From Paramecium tetraurelia (lineage: Eukaryota > Ciliophora > Oligohymenophorea > Peniculida > Parameciidae), in contig NW_001799003.1 in assembly GCF_000165425.1 (NCBI RefSeq), positions 124,001-188,000 on the forward strand: a DNA stretch of 64,000 bases. Reading direction: 5' to 3'. The notes beneath the pieces are model-generated. The model saw only the letters and a program-made list of their open reading frames with translations. It did no database searches and was not told where the DNA came from. This document shows positions 47,096 through 60,102 of this stretch, one piece after another. Position numbers and translations under genes: made by a program. Within the stretch, counting starts at the first letter, position 1, and every line of letters begins with the position of its first letter.

Positions 47096-47958
47096 CAAGT
47101 ATCTTCTAATAAAGCTAGGAGTGTTTCTTCAGTTGATTCTCTAGATAATAATAATAAGAAAATAGAAACCTTTATTTTTTTTCATTATCTACTTCAGTTT
47201 TAATTCTATTGACAACATCTTTTAACATATCAAAGATTGCTTATTCTGATTCTTATCTATTAACTTTCTCTTATACTAATAATTAATTTAATTTGCTTAA
47301 TTCTTCATTCATTTTTCTAGATATATTAGAATCCATTTCTTCTCTTTCTGCTACTTCTGTCTTTATAGCTTCATGTAATCTTGGTAAATCAGTTTCTAAA
47401 CATTAATTCAATCTTTCAATATTCTCATTTCTTGTTCTACTTTCTGTACTCAATTCACTTCTTATTAATCCTGTCTTTTCTTCAATAAATCTTATTATCT
47501 TCTATTCTCCATCTTTTCTTGTTGATGTCAATCCTTCAACTGCTTAATTGAATGAATTCTCTAAATCTATGTATTCCTTTTGTTTCTATTCAAAATGTTA
47601 TTCTCTTTATAATTTTGTTTAATCCAACACTTTCTATAATTTCAATACACTATCTTTTATCAAAGCTACTCTTTAACTCAATTATTCATTCAATTCATTC
47701 AATCCAGATTCCAATTAATCTAATCTTGTTTCTGATTCCTCTATTCTTTTAGTCTAAATTAATATTTATTATTTTATTACTCTCTCTCCTTCTATTGTTA
47801 AATCCATTTAACTTAATTAAGAACTTATTTTTGCCACTCTCTCTCTTGATGGTGAATAATCTAAACTATCATACCATACATTACTTCGATTATTTGACAT
47901 ATCTAACTGATTATTTGAATTAAAAGATAATATTAATATAAATAAATTTATTGTTAAT
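47016..47958. repeat. Inverted repeat, left arm (943 bp)
   Basis: The reverse complement of this segment matches 51466-52408 base for base wherever I compared them, and the two segments have equal length. The match ends sharply: outside, AAATTAAC versus CCATTAAC on one side, and ATCCTAT versus ATCTTCA on the other. The arm contains one complete SF-assemblin gene with its intron. Confidence 0.9.
47065..47900 (-). CDS. SF-assemblin family protein 2, copy A
   Basis: 268 residues after the 29-nt intron 47141-47169 (donor GTTTCT, unusual against the local GTA rule). Structure: Ser-rich head (SNNRSNVWYDSLDYSPSRER), long heptad rod, FDMLKDVVNRIKTEVDNEK and LLALLEDTCNKVNAA at the end, as in striated-rootlet SF-assemblins. 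It appears identical to copy B at 51524-52359, in the opposite orientation. The 3' end overlaps the terminal unit of the minisatellite. Confidence 0.88.
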
Positions 47959-48360
47959 TTATTTGCTAAAATATCATTCTTAATGAATATTTTACAAAAA
48001 TCATGATTAAATAGAAAACAGTTTAATTTACATCACTCTTATGTTATGGATCGTTAATTTTTGTAAATCTAGTGCCAGTTCTAACTAACTGAAGTTTGTT
48101 AAAGTGTTATTAAGATTTTTTAATTGTTACGTTATGATTAGTTTTATTAAGAATAAATAAGTTCGAATTCTTTAAATAAATCATAATAATAATTAGCAAT
48201 AAAAAATAGTATTTGCAAATGAAATTGAAGCATATTTAAGTTTAGTAGAATTTAAGATTATTATTGAAAAAGGTTAATACATAAATAAAATTGTAATTCT
48301 TATACATAAGTGATAAGTTAATAAATCAGCCTAGATATAATTTAATTAGTAATATATAAA
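47959..48360. other. Spacer between SF-assemblin copy A and the MORN gene
   Basis: 400 bp of AT-rich DNA upstream of copy A and downstream of the MORN gene. The first bases flank the inverted-repeat junction. No ORF is recognised. Confidence 0.45.
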
Positions 48361-49635
48361 TCAATCATATTTAGAGTAACTTCGATATTTAAAGCTTTAT
48401 TTTCCTTTTAATCCTGTTTTGGTAATAAAATTTATTTTAGTTGTATCAAATCTAAATGATTATTCCTTTGGCCTTCGATTTGGTTGTTTGTAGATTGTTT
48501 ATTAGTTTTTGGGTGAAGATTTATTACTTTGTACATTATTAGAAGTTTTTTTTTACAAAATATGTTTATCTTATTGTTTAAGATTAATATCTCTTTCTTA
48601 AAATTCTCTTTTTGAATTCTGTCTGTCAGATTATAATTACAAATTCCTCTGTGGTTTTTCTGAATAATTGAAATCAAGACGATTTCTTTAAACGATAACT
48701 GTTTTATTCAGAGGAGAGGCTTATTATTTTTTAGGGTTAGGTTTAGTGGACGATAAATATGAAGGAGGTTTTAAACACACCCTTATCAAGTCTTTATAAT
48801 TTTTAGGTGGAGTATTATTAGGCTATGTGTTGCTTGGAACGCTGGATTATCTTGGAACTGTCTTTTCATAGAAATCGTTAAAGAATTTTCCCTTTTTTCT
48901 GGTTCCATCTGAATAAATTAATTCGCCTTCTCCATGTTTTTTGTCATTAACATAGTATCCTTTGTAAGAGTATGTTGAACATCTATATTCTCCATAACCA
49001 GTTTTAAGACCATTTTAAAATTTTCCGTGAAAATAAGCACCACTAGAATAAAAGTATTCTCCAACTCCTTCAGGCTTTCCATTTTAATACATTCCTACAT
49101 ATCTGTCTCCATTTGCAAATAGTTCTTCTCCATAACCATGCTTCAAACTATCTTTAAACTCTCCTTTATATTGATCTCCATTAATCCATTTATGTTATCC
49201 TTTACCATTAGGTTTACCATCAATCCATTACCCTGCATACATATCACCCTTTAAACCCATCCAAGTTCCGTATCCATGTTTATTACCGCTGAACCATTCT
49301 CCTTCATAATATTCGCCATTAGCCCATGTAAATTTTCCTTGGCCTTCTGGTTTGCCATTAACATAAAGTCCTTTATAATTCGATTTAGATGGAAATACTT
49401 CCCAACCTTGACCATGTTTACGATTATTATTGAATTCTCCTTCATAAACATGGTCCTCCTCCATTAATAATACTCCTTTTCCATGTTTAAGACCATTGAA
49501 TACTTACCCAAAATAGATTTTATTCTTCGAAGATATTATACTAAAATTCGGCAGCTTCTTTAACTCTTCAAATGAATATCCCTTAGTATTATTCTAATAA
49601 TTTTGTATTCTTAATATTATCAGATTATCGATCAT
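48361..49635 (-). CDS. MORN-repeat protein, 424 aa
   Basis: Intronless. About nine consecutive MORN repeats occupy residues ~38-255 (YEGEFNNNRKHGQGWEVF; YKGLYVNGKPEGQGKFTW; YEGEWFSGNKHGYGTW; YVGMYQNGKPEGVGEYFY). A basic, Asn/Gln/Lys-rich, probably disordered tail of ~150 residues follows. MORN proteins link membranes and cytoskeleton and are common at ciliate cortex and basal bodies. It lies in the spacer between the inverted SF-assemblin copies, diverging from the coiled-coil gene at 49696 with a 60-bp gap. Confidence 0.88.
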
Positions 49636-49695
49636 TTAATTAATTTATATTAAAATTAAAAAAAAAATTTCATTAATTATTAATTTGATTTTCAA

Positions 49696-51182
49696 ATGAG
49701 TGATGAAGAATCAGAAGATGAAAACAGATCCAAGTTCAAGTTATCTAAGACCCATCAATTAATTAATTAACTTGAACATAAGCTTTCTATTCTTGACTAA
49801 AATAATGCGCCTAATCTCTATCCTAATTCTAGAGATTCTCATCTCAAAAGCAAATAAGAATTGGAAAGAGAATTACAAGAATTTGAATAGAGAATGAAAA
49901 AACTTAATTAAACTGAAAATTCATAGTTACACTCTTCATAAGCAAAATCTATGTAAAAGTAGTCACCGCAAAAGTTGAACCTTTCTAATCCCATTTTATA
50001 ATTATTAACTCAAAAATTAGAGAATTTTGATGATGATAAAAATGCAATGTTATCGTCAAAATTAGATCATCATAATAGAGAATAATAAATACTTGAATAA
50101 GAATAAATGAACTTGCTAAGGGAATAATAGTAAGCAAAATTTGAATTAGAGTCTCTATTAAGAACTTTGGAGATTGAAGAATAACGTAGATTGAATGAAT
50201 AAAAGATATAAATTCTTAAAGAATAAGAAGAAAAATTACTTGATATCCAAGAGCAAAGTGAAAAGCTTATATAAGAAGAGGAAGAAAAAAAGACTAACTT
50301 TTTATTAGAATTGTAATAATTATCATTTGAAAAAAATTAACTATAAACACAATTATAAGTAGATATTCATTATATTCTATTTAGAACTTATCTAGGGAGC
50401 AGGAAATGCTCACTAGTAATAGAGATGAAGTATCAAACTAATTAAATACGTTAATGTAGTTGCATAATTAAATACTTTAAAATGATTTAAAAAAAAAAAT
50501 AGTACACCTTGAAGAAGAGCCAGATCCATCTCCACTCTAAAATCTATATCAAATTAATTAATAAATATAGGAATCAATGAACTAATAATTATCTCTAATT
50601 AGATAAGAACTGAATGAATAAAAATAAATTAATTTAGACCTATTATAGCTTTTAAATGGAGAATAGCAATAACAATAAACATAAAGACAAATGAATTCAA
50701 CTGAGATATAATTAGAATAGTAATAATATTAGTAATAATAATCTAACTCTTAACTACAATTTCAAATGTGTGTGAACAAACCTAATTATAATCAAAATGA
50801 AGACTTGGAGAGCGAGGAAAGTATTGTTATGATGTAAAAATATAACAATAATTAAAATGCTAATGTCTAAATTTAGAGAGACTTTAATCAACTTTTTGAG
50901 AAGCACAAGAAATAGTAATCTTTATTATTAATTAGATAATTCAAACCAAAATAAAAGATTCATTTGAAATAAACAAAAGCAACAGCAGAAAAAAGAAGAA
51001 GATCAATTGATCTCACTCAATCTAAATCAAAATCTAAGTCAAAAGAAAGAGAGAGTAACATTGCGAAGGATAAAGAGAAAAGAAAAACTCCCTTATCGTT
51101 TGAATAGACATATAAAAGAAATATCCAAGAATAGTTAAAAAAATTAAATTTCATTGTGGAAAAATCTTTGAATAATAAGTGA
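49696..51182 (+). CDS. Gln-rich coiled-coil protein, 486 aa
   Basis: Intron 50359-50384 is removed. Acidic head (MSDEESEDENRSKFKLS), then long Gln/Glu/Lys/Leu coiled coil with extensive TAA/TAG Gln runs, and a basic Ser/Lys tail. No catalytic motif. It lies inside the inverted-repeat loop. Confidence 0.7.
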
Positions 51183-51465
51183 TAAGTTAATAATCTTGTG
51201 TTTAGGAAGTAATGCACATGTACTGATTATAATTTTCATCAAATAAAGTATTCCACTTTCTGTATCTTTCTAGATAAAATAGTATATTATATAAAAAATA
51301 TTTGGCATAATAAAAAGCAATTAATTGCTGATTCTTTACAAAGAAATTGTTAAAACAATCGCAAAAGCAAGAGTTATTTAATAAAAATAGTTATCTGCTC
51401 TCTCAGTAACTTTATTAGCTAAGTCCCCTCGGATAGATAGATAATAACTTTTACATTGATAAACC

Positions 51466-52408
51466 ATTAACAATAAATTTATTTATATTAATATTATCTT
51501 TTAATTCAAATAATCAGTTAGATATGTCAAATAATCGAAGTAATGTATGGTATGATAGTTTAGATTATTCACCATCAAGAGAGAGAGTGGCAAAAATAAG
51601 TTCTTAATTAAGTTAAATGGATTTAACAATAGAAGGAGAGAGAGTAATAAAATAATAAATATTAATTTAGACTAAAAGAATAGAGGAATCAGAAACAAGA
51701 TTAGATTAATTGGAATCTGGATTGAATGAATTGAATGAATAATTGAGTTAAAGAGTAGCTTTGATAAAAGATAGTGTATTGAAATTATAGAAAGTGTTGG
51801 ATTAAACAAAATTATAAAGAGAATAACATTTTGAATAGAAACAAAAGGAATACATAGATTTAGAGAATTCATTCAATTAAGCAGTTGAAGGATTGACATC
51901 AACAAGAAAAGATGGAGAATAGAAGATAATAAGATTTATTGAAGAAAAGACAGGATTAATAAGAAGTGAATTGAGTACAGAAAGTAGAACAAGAAATGAG
52001 AATATTGAAAGATTGAATTAATGTTTAGAAACTGATTTACCAAGATTACATGAAGCTATAAAGACAGAAGTAGCAGAAAGAGAAGAAATGGATTCTAATA
52101 TATCTAGAAAAATGAATGAAGAATTAAGCAAATTAAATTAATTATTAGTATAAGAGAAAGTTAATAGATAAGAATCAGAATAAGCAATCTTTGATATGTT
52201 AAAAGATGTTGTCAATAGAATTAAAACTGAAGTAGATAATGAAAAAAAATAAAGGTTTCTATTTTCTTATTATTATTATCTAGAGAATCAACTGAAGAAA
52301 CACTCCTAGCTTTATTAGAAGATACTTGCAATAAAGTTAATGCCGCATAACTAGCATGAGTTTCATAATCATCATTATATTCAAAATATAATATCTATAT
52401 TTATAATC
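51466..52408. repeat. Inverted repeat, right arm (943 bp)
   Basis: Reverse-complement partner of 47016-47958, separated by a 3,507-bp loop. It contains SF-assemblin copy B. The right boundary falls exactly where the minisatellite unit continues in the left arm, so the array lies outside the duplicated block. Confidence 0.9.
51524..52359 (+). CDS. SF-assemblin family protein 2, copy B
   Basis: 268 residues after intron 52255-52283 (29 nt). Length, intron position and all compared bases equal copy A. Because flanks also match for about 50 bp on each side, the duplication copied a whole transcription unit including very little promoter. Expression of both copies is plausible but depends on signals within about 58 bp of the ATG. 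Confidence 0.88.
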
Positions 52409-52782
52409 TTCATCATCCCCTTTGTATCAATACCTTATTGGTTGATACTTCAATACTGTTAGAAATATAAATAATTTAAGAGATATAAATTATGTATTCT
52501 TATTTATTTAAGTCGGCTTTTGTTGATTACTTTAACTTGGTATTAATTCATTTCCAAATGTAATCATATTATTATAGTGAAACAAATATCCATGCAAGTG
52601 TTTTAAATCCTGAGTTAATCCTCAACATTTAATATTTTTTTATTTTCAAATAATTAAGATAACGATTATGTGTTCATTTCTTTATAATCTACTAATGGTT
52701 AAGAACAAAAATTTATTTTTAATTGATGAATTTTGGTTTTAATAAATGCAATTTATAAGTAAAATTAAATAAATAATACAAA
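52409..52782. promoter_or_regulatory. Intergenic region upstream of the TTC12-like gene
   Basis: 374 bp AT-rich spacer between SF-assemblin copy B and the TTC12-like start. No coding frame. Confidence 0.35.
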
Positions 52783-55403
52783 ATGTAACAACCAATGTTC
52801 GAGAATCAATTAGATCCTGAAGAAATGGAAGCATGGCTTGCAGAAGTAGAATTGGTACATGAGAAGATAAAAAAATTATCAAGCGACTAGGTATAGATTA
52901 ATTGTAATTCAAAGGCAAATGTTAAAGATGACGATGAAGAAATAATGAAGATGAGACAAAAACGAATAGAATAAGAGAAAAAAAAAGAAGAAGCTCGTAG
53001 ATAGTTATAATTGTAGAAAGAGGAGGAAGAATAAAAAGGCAGGAAAGGAAAAGGATAAAATAAAGATTATGCTAATTTTTGCAAATATTGTTGTTTAGAG
53101 TATGTTAAATAGACAGATAAATGTTATTGGTGTAAAAGAGATACTTTGACCTAGGAATGTAAAATTTATGAATAATCTAGAACGCTACAATTAATTATTA
53201 GAAAAGGTTGAAAAATATAAAGAAGACAAGAGTAGAAAGCAATAAAAAAAACAGAAATTTGAACTTATGGAGAAAACAGAGAAAATTTTATGGAAAAAGA
53301 GTACATTTACTCATAGAAAATGGGAGTATTATACTAGTTCAGAGGAAGAAATTGAGTCTGAGCCTATCGTACCTAAGGATGATCCTAATTTCAAGGCACT
53401 TTAATTAGATATGGAGCAAAGAAACAAAAGAAAGGAAGAGGACATGAAGAAAGCAGAAGAATTGAAAAAAAAAGGAAACGATTATTATAGTAAAGGAGAT
53501 TTTGATTAAGCAGCTTGGAACTATTCTTAAGCACTAGAACTAGTGAAAGATAATTAAACTTTATGGTTGAATAGAGCAATTACATATATAAAATCAAATA
53601 AAAATAAGAAGGCTATAAATGATTGTACAAAGGTCATATAGTATGCTGATTGCTTTGAGAACGGGTTCACTTAGAGCAGAGAGACTTGCTGCAAAGCATT
53701 TGCAAGGAGAGCTTTGGCATATTATAATAGAGATTGTTTATTTGAAGCACTCAGTGATATCAATCAGGCCTTAGAGCTTATACCAGATGATAAATGGGTT
53801 TAAAACCTTAAAAAGGAAATAGAAGCCAAAATTGATCATTATGAAAGGCTGAAACAGAATGAAAATAATGAGAAGGATTTAGAAGAGCCAAAATAAGATA
53901 TTTAAGATTAGTAATAAAACAGTAATGATGTAAATAAATTTAAAGATAAAAATACAGTTATTGAAGAAAACCTTACATACAAATAAATAATCGATAAGTT
54001 TGTTGGAGAATAAGATATAGAACTTTTATCATTATTTAAAGTGTTAAAAGTTGATTCAAATGAAGCCACGGCCTATTTTTATGAGAAAAATGGGTTGAAA
54101 CAACTCTTAAAAATAATATCTAAAAATGATTAAAAATTACACGATTTATAAAATGTATTTATCCTTATGATCATAGATTTTGGCAAGTTTACCTGCTTTG
54201 ATATTATAGATATATCAAGAAAAAAGTCTGTTGTATTAAGAATAATTTCTAATTTAATATAATGGAATTGAAGTTATTTATTAAAAAATAGGGTTTTTGT
54301 TGACTCAAGTAGGCACTAAAACCTAATCTGCAATATATGATACAATAGGAGATTATCTCGATGTTTTAAATTTGATGAGCGAGGAAAAACCCAGATCTAT
54401 TCTTCAATAGCATGAAATAATAAAAACAAAACTATACCCTGAATTATTTCATAGAATTCTTTCTTTGTATAAGACTGAAAGGGATATGGTTGCTACATTT
54501 TTAAGTTTTTGCAGTAATTTGAGTTACGGGTAAAATACACCCTTTAAAAATGTACTTTTTGAAAATAGAAATGAAATCATTGTTATAGTTGTTGAGCTAT
54601 TTGAAAAAGTAGAAATTAAATAAGCAAACATTAGGATGATGAATTAGCTATGTAATCTATTGTCGAATTTATTGACTGAAGATAAATTTAGGTTGTATTT
54701 CTTATCAAAAGATTTAAATTCAAATTTTTTTCAGTCTTATTTCAAATTTATCAAAGCTGTTTAATTTAAGGATAATGATTACAATTCTTTAAAAGAAAAT
54801 GGAATAGCTATTTTGGTTAATTTAACATTTCAGATTAATTAAATTCAAACTGATTTTGTAAGTAAAATCCCAAGTTTAATTCCTACTTTAATTGAATATT
54901 TAGAGTCATAACCTGATGGATTAATTATAGAAAGAGTCTTAACTGTGTTGACCAAAGTCAATTATGAAGACAACATTTTCATAATATCAAAATTTATAAA
55001 AAAATACAGCAACTAATCGATTCTATGTTTACTTCAATGGCTATCAGGCAAATCTCTTGTAGTTATTAATCAATTAAAATCAAAGTAAATAAAGCTATTT
55101 GAATTGCTGGAAGAATTAAAATTACAATTGCATTGCGATAATGAGATTAATTATTGTAATTGTTGCAACGTAATTGGTAAGATAATTGATTTATTATCTC
55201 CGATTAATGGAGAGGTTAATGCTTGTTCCTTTTTCAATGAAACAATTCCTAGATTGTTGAGTTTTGTAAAAGATAAAACTGGAAATTCCAGAAAAAATTC
55301 AGCTATTCTTTTAGCAAAACTAACGAAAGATTAAAGTAATTTGTAAAAATTAAGGGATTTGCATGGAATGGAGATTTTACAATCGGTGATGGGTAAATTG
55401 TGA
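52783..55403 (+). CDS. TTC12: TTC12-like TPR/armadillo protein (dynein-arm assembly)
   Basis: 858 residues after introns 53159-53180 and 54155-54176. Order: charged helical head, a CxxC...CxxC zinc-ribbon-like pair (CKYCC and CYWC) at residues ~97-120, a TPR domain (KKKGNDYYSKGDFDQAAWNY; LWLNRAITYIKSNKNKKAI; AFARRALAYYNRDCLFEAL), and a long armadillo-like helical region ending in the family tail (NSAILLAKLTKD, RDLHGMEILQSVM). TTC12 in humans is a cytoplasmic assembly factor for ciliary dynein arms. The cysteine pair is additional to the human layout as I know it. Confidence 0.82.
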
Positions 55404-55452
55404 ATAGTATTAGATATGTATATTATTATATATATTTTTAAATTTTTTGATT

Positions 55453-57665
55453 ATGCTCTCAAAATAGAAGAAATTACATGAGATAGTATCATAGAGCATC
55501 TTGAAAACGTAAGTCCTTAATAATAATTAGATCTACTACAAAATCCACCAAATAGCTAAGCTAATCATTTAACCCTAATGGATTAATTGGACAATCTTTA
55601 AGCCCAAATTAAAAAACAAATTAGAGCATGGGATAAAAAAAAGGAAGTCACATAAAATAGTATTAGCAGGAGCTACTGAAATTGATGACAAGTCATAAAT
55701 AGTCATCCGGGAATAAAAAAGCAAATATGTCAGACATGATGAGTTAATAAAAGGAAAGTAAACGAATTAATTCTGGTACAAGTCAACCATAAAAATCATA
55801 AACATCTAGCAAATTAAGTTTTGTTAATACAGGTCTTACGATAATAATAAATCATGAGAATCAATAAATTAAATTTAACATTGAATCATCAAAAACTACA
55901 GGATATTTAGAAGAATTTTTGAAACAGGAAGTAAAAAAGCATTCAATACATTAATATTCCTCTACAGGCTCATAACCAGATGAGAGAAAAGTAACATGTG
56001 GTACTGGAAATGAATTTTCAGATCTGGAGATAGTTTCATTTCAAACTGTCGATAAGAACCTTCCAGTTGATTATTATTTACAATAACCTAATAAAAGTTT
56101 AGAGGTCTTTAGTGGATAAACATTGAATTTACAACCATTTTATGGGACTCCATAATAGAGCAAAATAACACTAAAAGATTTCATTTTTGTGAAATGTATT
56201 GGAGTGGGTGGATTTTCAAGAGTCTATATGGTGAAGAAGAAATCTAATGGAAGATTCTATGCGATGAAACTAATAGATAAGGAGTTCATTTTGCAACATA
56301 AGAAATAAGGTATGATTAGAATTAATTGTATAGGGATTGTTTAAAATGAAAGAGATATTATGACAGTACTTGATCATCCTTTTATTATTAAATTAGAATA
56401 TGCATTTGAATCTAAGAATTTCATAGTATTTGTACTAGAATTTTGTAGTGGAGGAGAGTTGTTTTGGTAATTAAGACAAGTAAAAAGAATGACAGAAGAA
56501 TAAGCAAGATTCTACTTTACTGAGATTTGTTTAGCTATGTTCTATCTGCATTCATTATCTGTAGTGTATAGAGATATCAAACCTGAGAACATTTTGATAG
56601 ATTTAGATGGTCATATTAGAATAGCTGATTTTGGATTGTCCAAACCTAATATGACTGAAGATGATTATGCATACAGTTTTTGTGGTTCGCCTGAATATAT
56701 GGCTCCTGAGATGTTGTTGAAAGTGGGACATAATGTTTAAGTGGATCATTATTGTCTAGGAGCATTGTTATATGAATTAGTCACTGGATTGCCTCCATAT
56801 TATTCTAGAGATACTGATGAGATCTATGAATCAATACTTAATGAAGAGTTAACTTTCCCTGAGAAATTAAATTTATCATCTGACATTAAGGTAAATTCAA
56901 TTTTTAAATAGAATCTATTACAAGGTTTATTATGCAAACAACCCTCAGAAAGATTGGGAGCGAATAAGGGATTAACAGAATTACTTACTCACTCTTGGTT
57001 TAAGGATGTGGATCTTGTTGCAATATTATAAAAACAAGTACCTCCACCATTTAGGCCAAATCAATTCAAATTTAATTATGATTCAAATGATTTGATGAAA
57101 GGAGAGTTAGAAACTAGAGAAAAGTTACTGGGCAAGACTGGCTTACAATAAGAAATTAGAATCTTTAAGGCTTTTTACTTTGACTCTTCGGAACAGAAAT
57201 AAATGAAATAGGAACAAGCAAAAATATTCAAATAACATTTCATGATGATCACTTAATAATAATTGGCACTCAATACTAAATTTAAAGCACAAAGAAAAAG
57301 TACAGAACCAAAAGAACATCCATCAAAACCGGCATCTCCTTAAACTCACAATAGCAAATAATAGAAACTCACTCCAGAATAATTCTAATCTCTTCAAAAA
57401 CGAATAAAATCTTAGTAAAATTCTATTTCATTCTAGGTAATCGTCCATAACCAATGTTTAATAAGTCAGTACTATTTAGAGTCCAGCTCAATCCAAAGTG
57501 TAAGGATTAAAGAGAATTATTTCTCAAAATAATTTCTTCGGTGATAGACAAAATACTTTGCCTAATGGATAAAAAGATATAGATTACCATCAGTTATTAT
57601 CTAATGTCTCTACAGATTAAATGCTTCATAAAAGAGTGTCCTCCTTAAAATAAAGAAGAAAATGA
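55453..57665 (+). CDS. AGC-family Ser/Thr protein kinase, 707 aa
   Basis: Introns 55509-55530, 56310-56333, 56891-56911 and 57415-57436. The ~235-residue N-terminus is Ser/Gln-rich and likely disordered. Kinase domain: glycine loop [11 protein letters not shown], lysine in YAMKLID, catalytic [16 protein letters not shown], activation segment [12 protein letters not shown], then an AGC C-tail with PPPFRPN. All catalytic residues are present, so it should be active; the S6K/SGK/RSK branch fits best. The Gln/Ser-rich C-terminal tail was recovered only by recognising the last intron. Confidence 0.9.
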
Positions 57666-57721
57666 ATTACTCAAATAAACATTAATTATAATTTTGAATT
57701 TTCCCTCTCTCAACATTCAAT

Positions 57722-60087
57722 ATGAATACCAATACAGACTTGGATAAATTGTTATTCCTAAAATCCAATTAACCTCATTAATCCTAGAACCCAGATATTA
57801 CAATCACTTCTTATAGCGATATATCAGATGGAACGCCCAATAAATAATCATTCAAATTTTCAACAAAAGCAAAACAAGAAGATGTTCAACCTTAAATGCA
57901 AGCTTCAAATTCAATTATGGAATCAATGACTCCCAAGAAAATCAATAAATTAATTGATTGGTCCAAATATAATGTTGCTCCAGGAAATGGCAAAAATATT
58001 TTCCCTTAAGTAGCTGGTATTAGTATTGAATTTTCTAATGAAAACTCATTGAATTTTAAGCAATAAGTCAAAGTAAATGATGATCATTTTTCACATAAAT
58101 TCATTGAGATTGAATAGAAGTCAAAAGATTTCTCAAACATAGATGTATTGACTACAAAAAATGAATCATCAGAATCCAAAAAAATTGAATCTTTATAGAA
58201 TGCTATCTCATAAAAAGATTAAATGATAAGTGAATTAAAAAACGAAATAGCATAACTATAATCATAGGATCATACTTTATAGCAAGAAATCGAAAAAATG
58301 TATAAAATTCTTCATAGCAAAGAAAAAACTATAGAAAATCAAGAATTGTAAATATCTAACCTAACAACTCTAATAAAAAATGAATAACAAGATTAAAATA
58401 TGCTATCTGAAATCAAAATAAAAGAAATTAAAAGATCCAGTGTTTTCGAAGTCAATACAAAATGTTAAATTTGCTTAGCTGGGAAACAAGAACTAAAAAA
58501 CATTCTTAAAGAATGTTCATTAGAAAGTGAGTCAAGTATTCTGGATATGGAAAATGATTTGGCAACTTAAATTCGCGAGGTTGTCACTTTATTATTATCA
58601 AGATAAAGAGAATAAATTGACATAGCATTAGAATAGTAAGAGGATATGATTAAAGAATTAACAGATCAAATTGAATAATATAAAGAATAAAAAACATAAG
58701 CCTCAGAAGAAAATAAATCATTATAAAGAAAGATATCGTTAATATTTAATTAATCGTAGGAATAGGAGAAAAATTTAATCGAAGAATTTGAGAAAATCAA
58801 AAAAATTAATTACAATCTAATCTAGGAAAATTAGCACTTTAAATTGTAAATATCATCATCTAAAAGCAGAGACTTATCTAAATAGTCTATGGATTTTGAA
58901 AAGCTAAAAAGTTGTTGTAATTCTACTTAATCTGATAAAAATGAATTATATGGTGATATCCATTTAATGAGACAACAATTTTAAAGTCAAATTACAGAAT
59001 TGCTTGAAAAAAAATAAGAATATGAGAAGTAAATACAATAGTTGAAAGAAGACTCCTTTTCAAAAGTATATTATTTAATTTATTTAATAGAGTAACTACA
59101 AATTTTAGCTCTAAAGTATTAAAGAAAAAGATAAAAAAAATATTGAATTATTTTCTTAAATCAAAATGCTATAATAAACTTAAAAGGAAAGCGAAAGGTC
59201 AATATTAGAATTAAAAGATGAATAAGAAAAATTAAAAAAAAAAGTGCAGTTCAAAAATGTTGAAATCAAGCAATATATTGAATAAAATAAAACTATTTAA
59301 GACAAGAATAATGAGTTGAGCACTAGAATTATTTAATTGCAATAAAAATTAATTTCATAAGGATCAAATCAAAAGGATTTAAGGTAATCACCAAAAAGCA
59401 GAAGTTTAGAATAAAGTCGAGTTATCAGTTAATATTTACAACCAAATATGAATCATCAACAATTAAATTAATTAATTAATGAATACAAAAGTTATCAATA
59501 AGAGTTCGTAGATTTAAAAGTGGTCTTTGCTGAAAAAATAAAATAATATGAAATCTTATAAAATGTATTTAATTATTTATTATCATTAGAAAATTCAAAA
59601 ATTATAAAATGATAATTTCTCGTTAAACCATTTAAACTAAAAACTGATTAATGAAAATAATAAATTGAAAGAGGATAGAATTATTACAAAAAGAACTAGT
59701 GAGGAATTTGCTCCTGGTGTAAGATGGTCAGCCGCTACTGGTGAATCAATTAACATGAAAACTATTATTTAATAATCTGATGATGACTTTGAAAAGAAAA
59801 AATGCTTTAATGTTTTAGAACTCATGTAACCGGAATTATTATCTACAGAAGAGACCCTTCATATTCTTAAAGAGATTTTATTAAGATCTGTAAAGTCCCT
59901 TGAATTAATTAAGAAGATTTATTAAATATCAGAGATTAAAGAACTTTTATTAATATTTTCAAAAATAGATGAGAAATGTTTAATATCCAATTCAAAATTG
60001 AATAAGATCATCACTTGTGTTTTAGAAGAAAAAAGAAAGTTATAATCGACAAATAGAAATGAGAAACCGGATTTCTTTAATTCTTGA
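57722..60087 (+). CDS. Long coiled-coil protein, 771 aa
   Basis: Introns 59066-59090 and 59565-59589. A ~130-residue Ser/Pro-rich head precedes several hundred residues of heptads. A single CQICLAGKQELKNILKEC segment interrupts the rod. The C-terminal ~120 residues look globular (KCFNVLELMQPELLSTEETL). Large ciliate cytoskeletal or basal-body proteins have this form; no specific family is recognised. It converges with the next gene, stops 15 bp apart. Confidence 0.72.
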
Positions 60088-60102
60088 TTGTATTTATAAG
60101 TA

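Noticed and set aside
47552-47752. Ile/Leu-rich ORF identical to a minus-strand ORF at 51672-51872
   Set aside because: Both are antisense shadows of the SF-assemblin copies; their identity is what revealed the inverted repeat.
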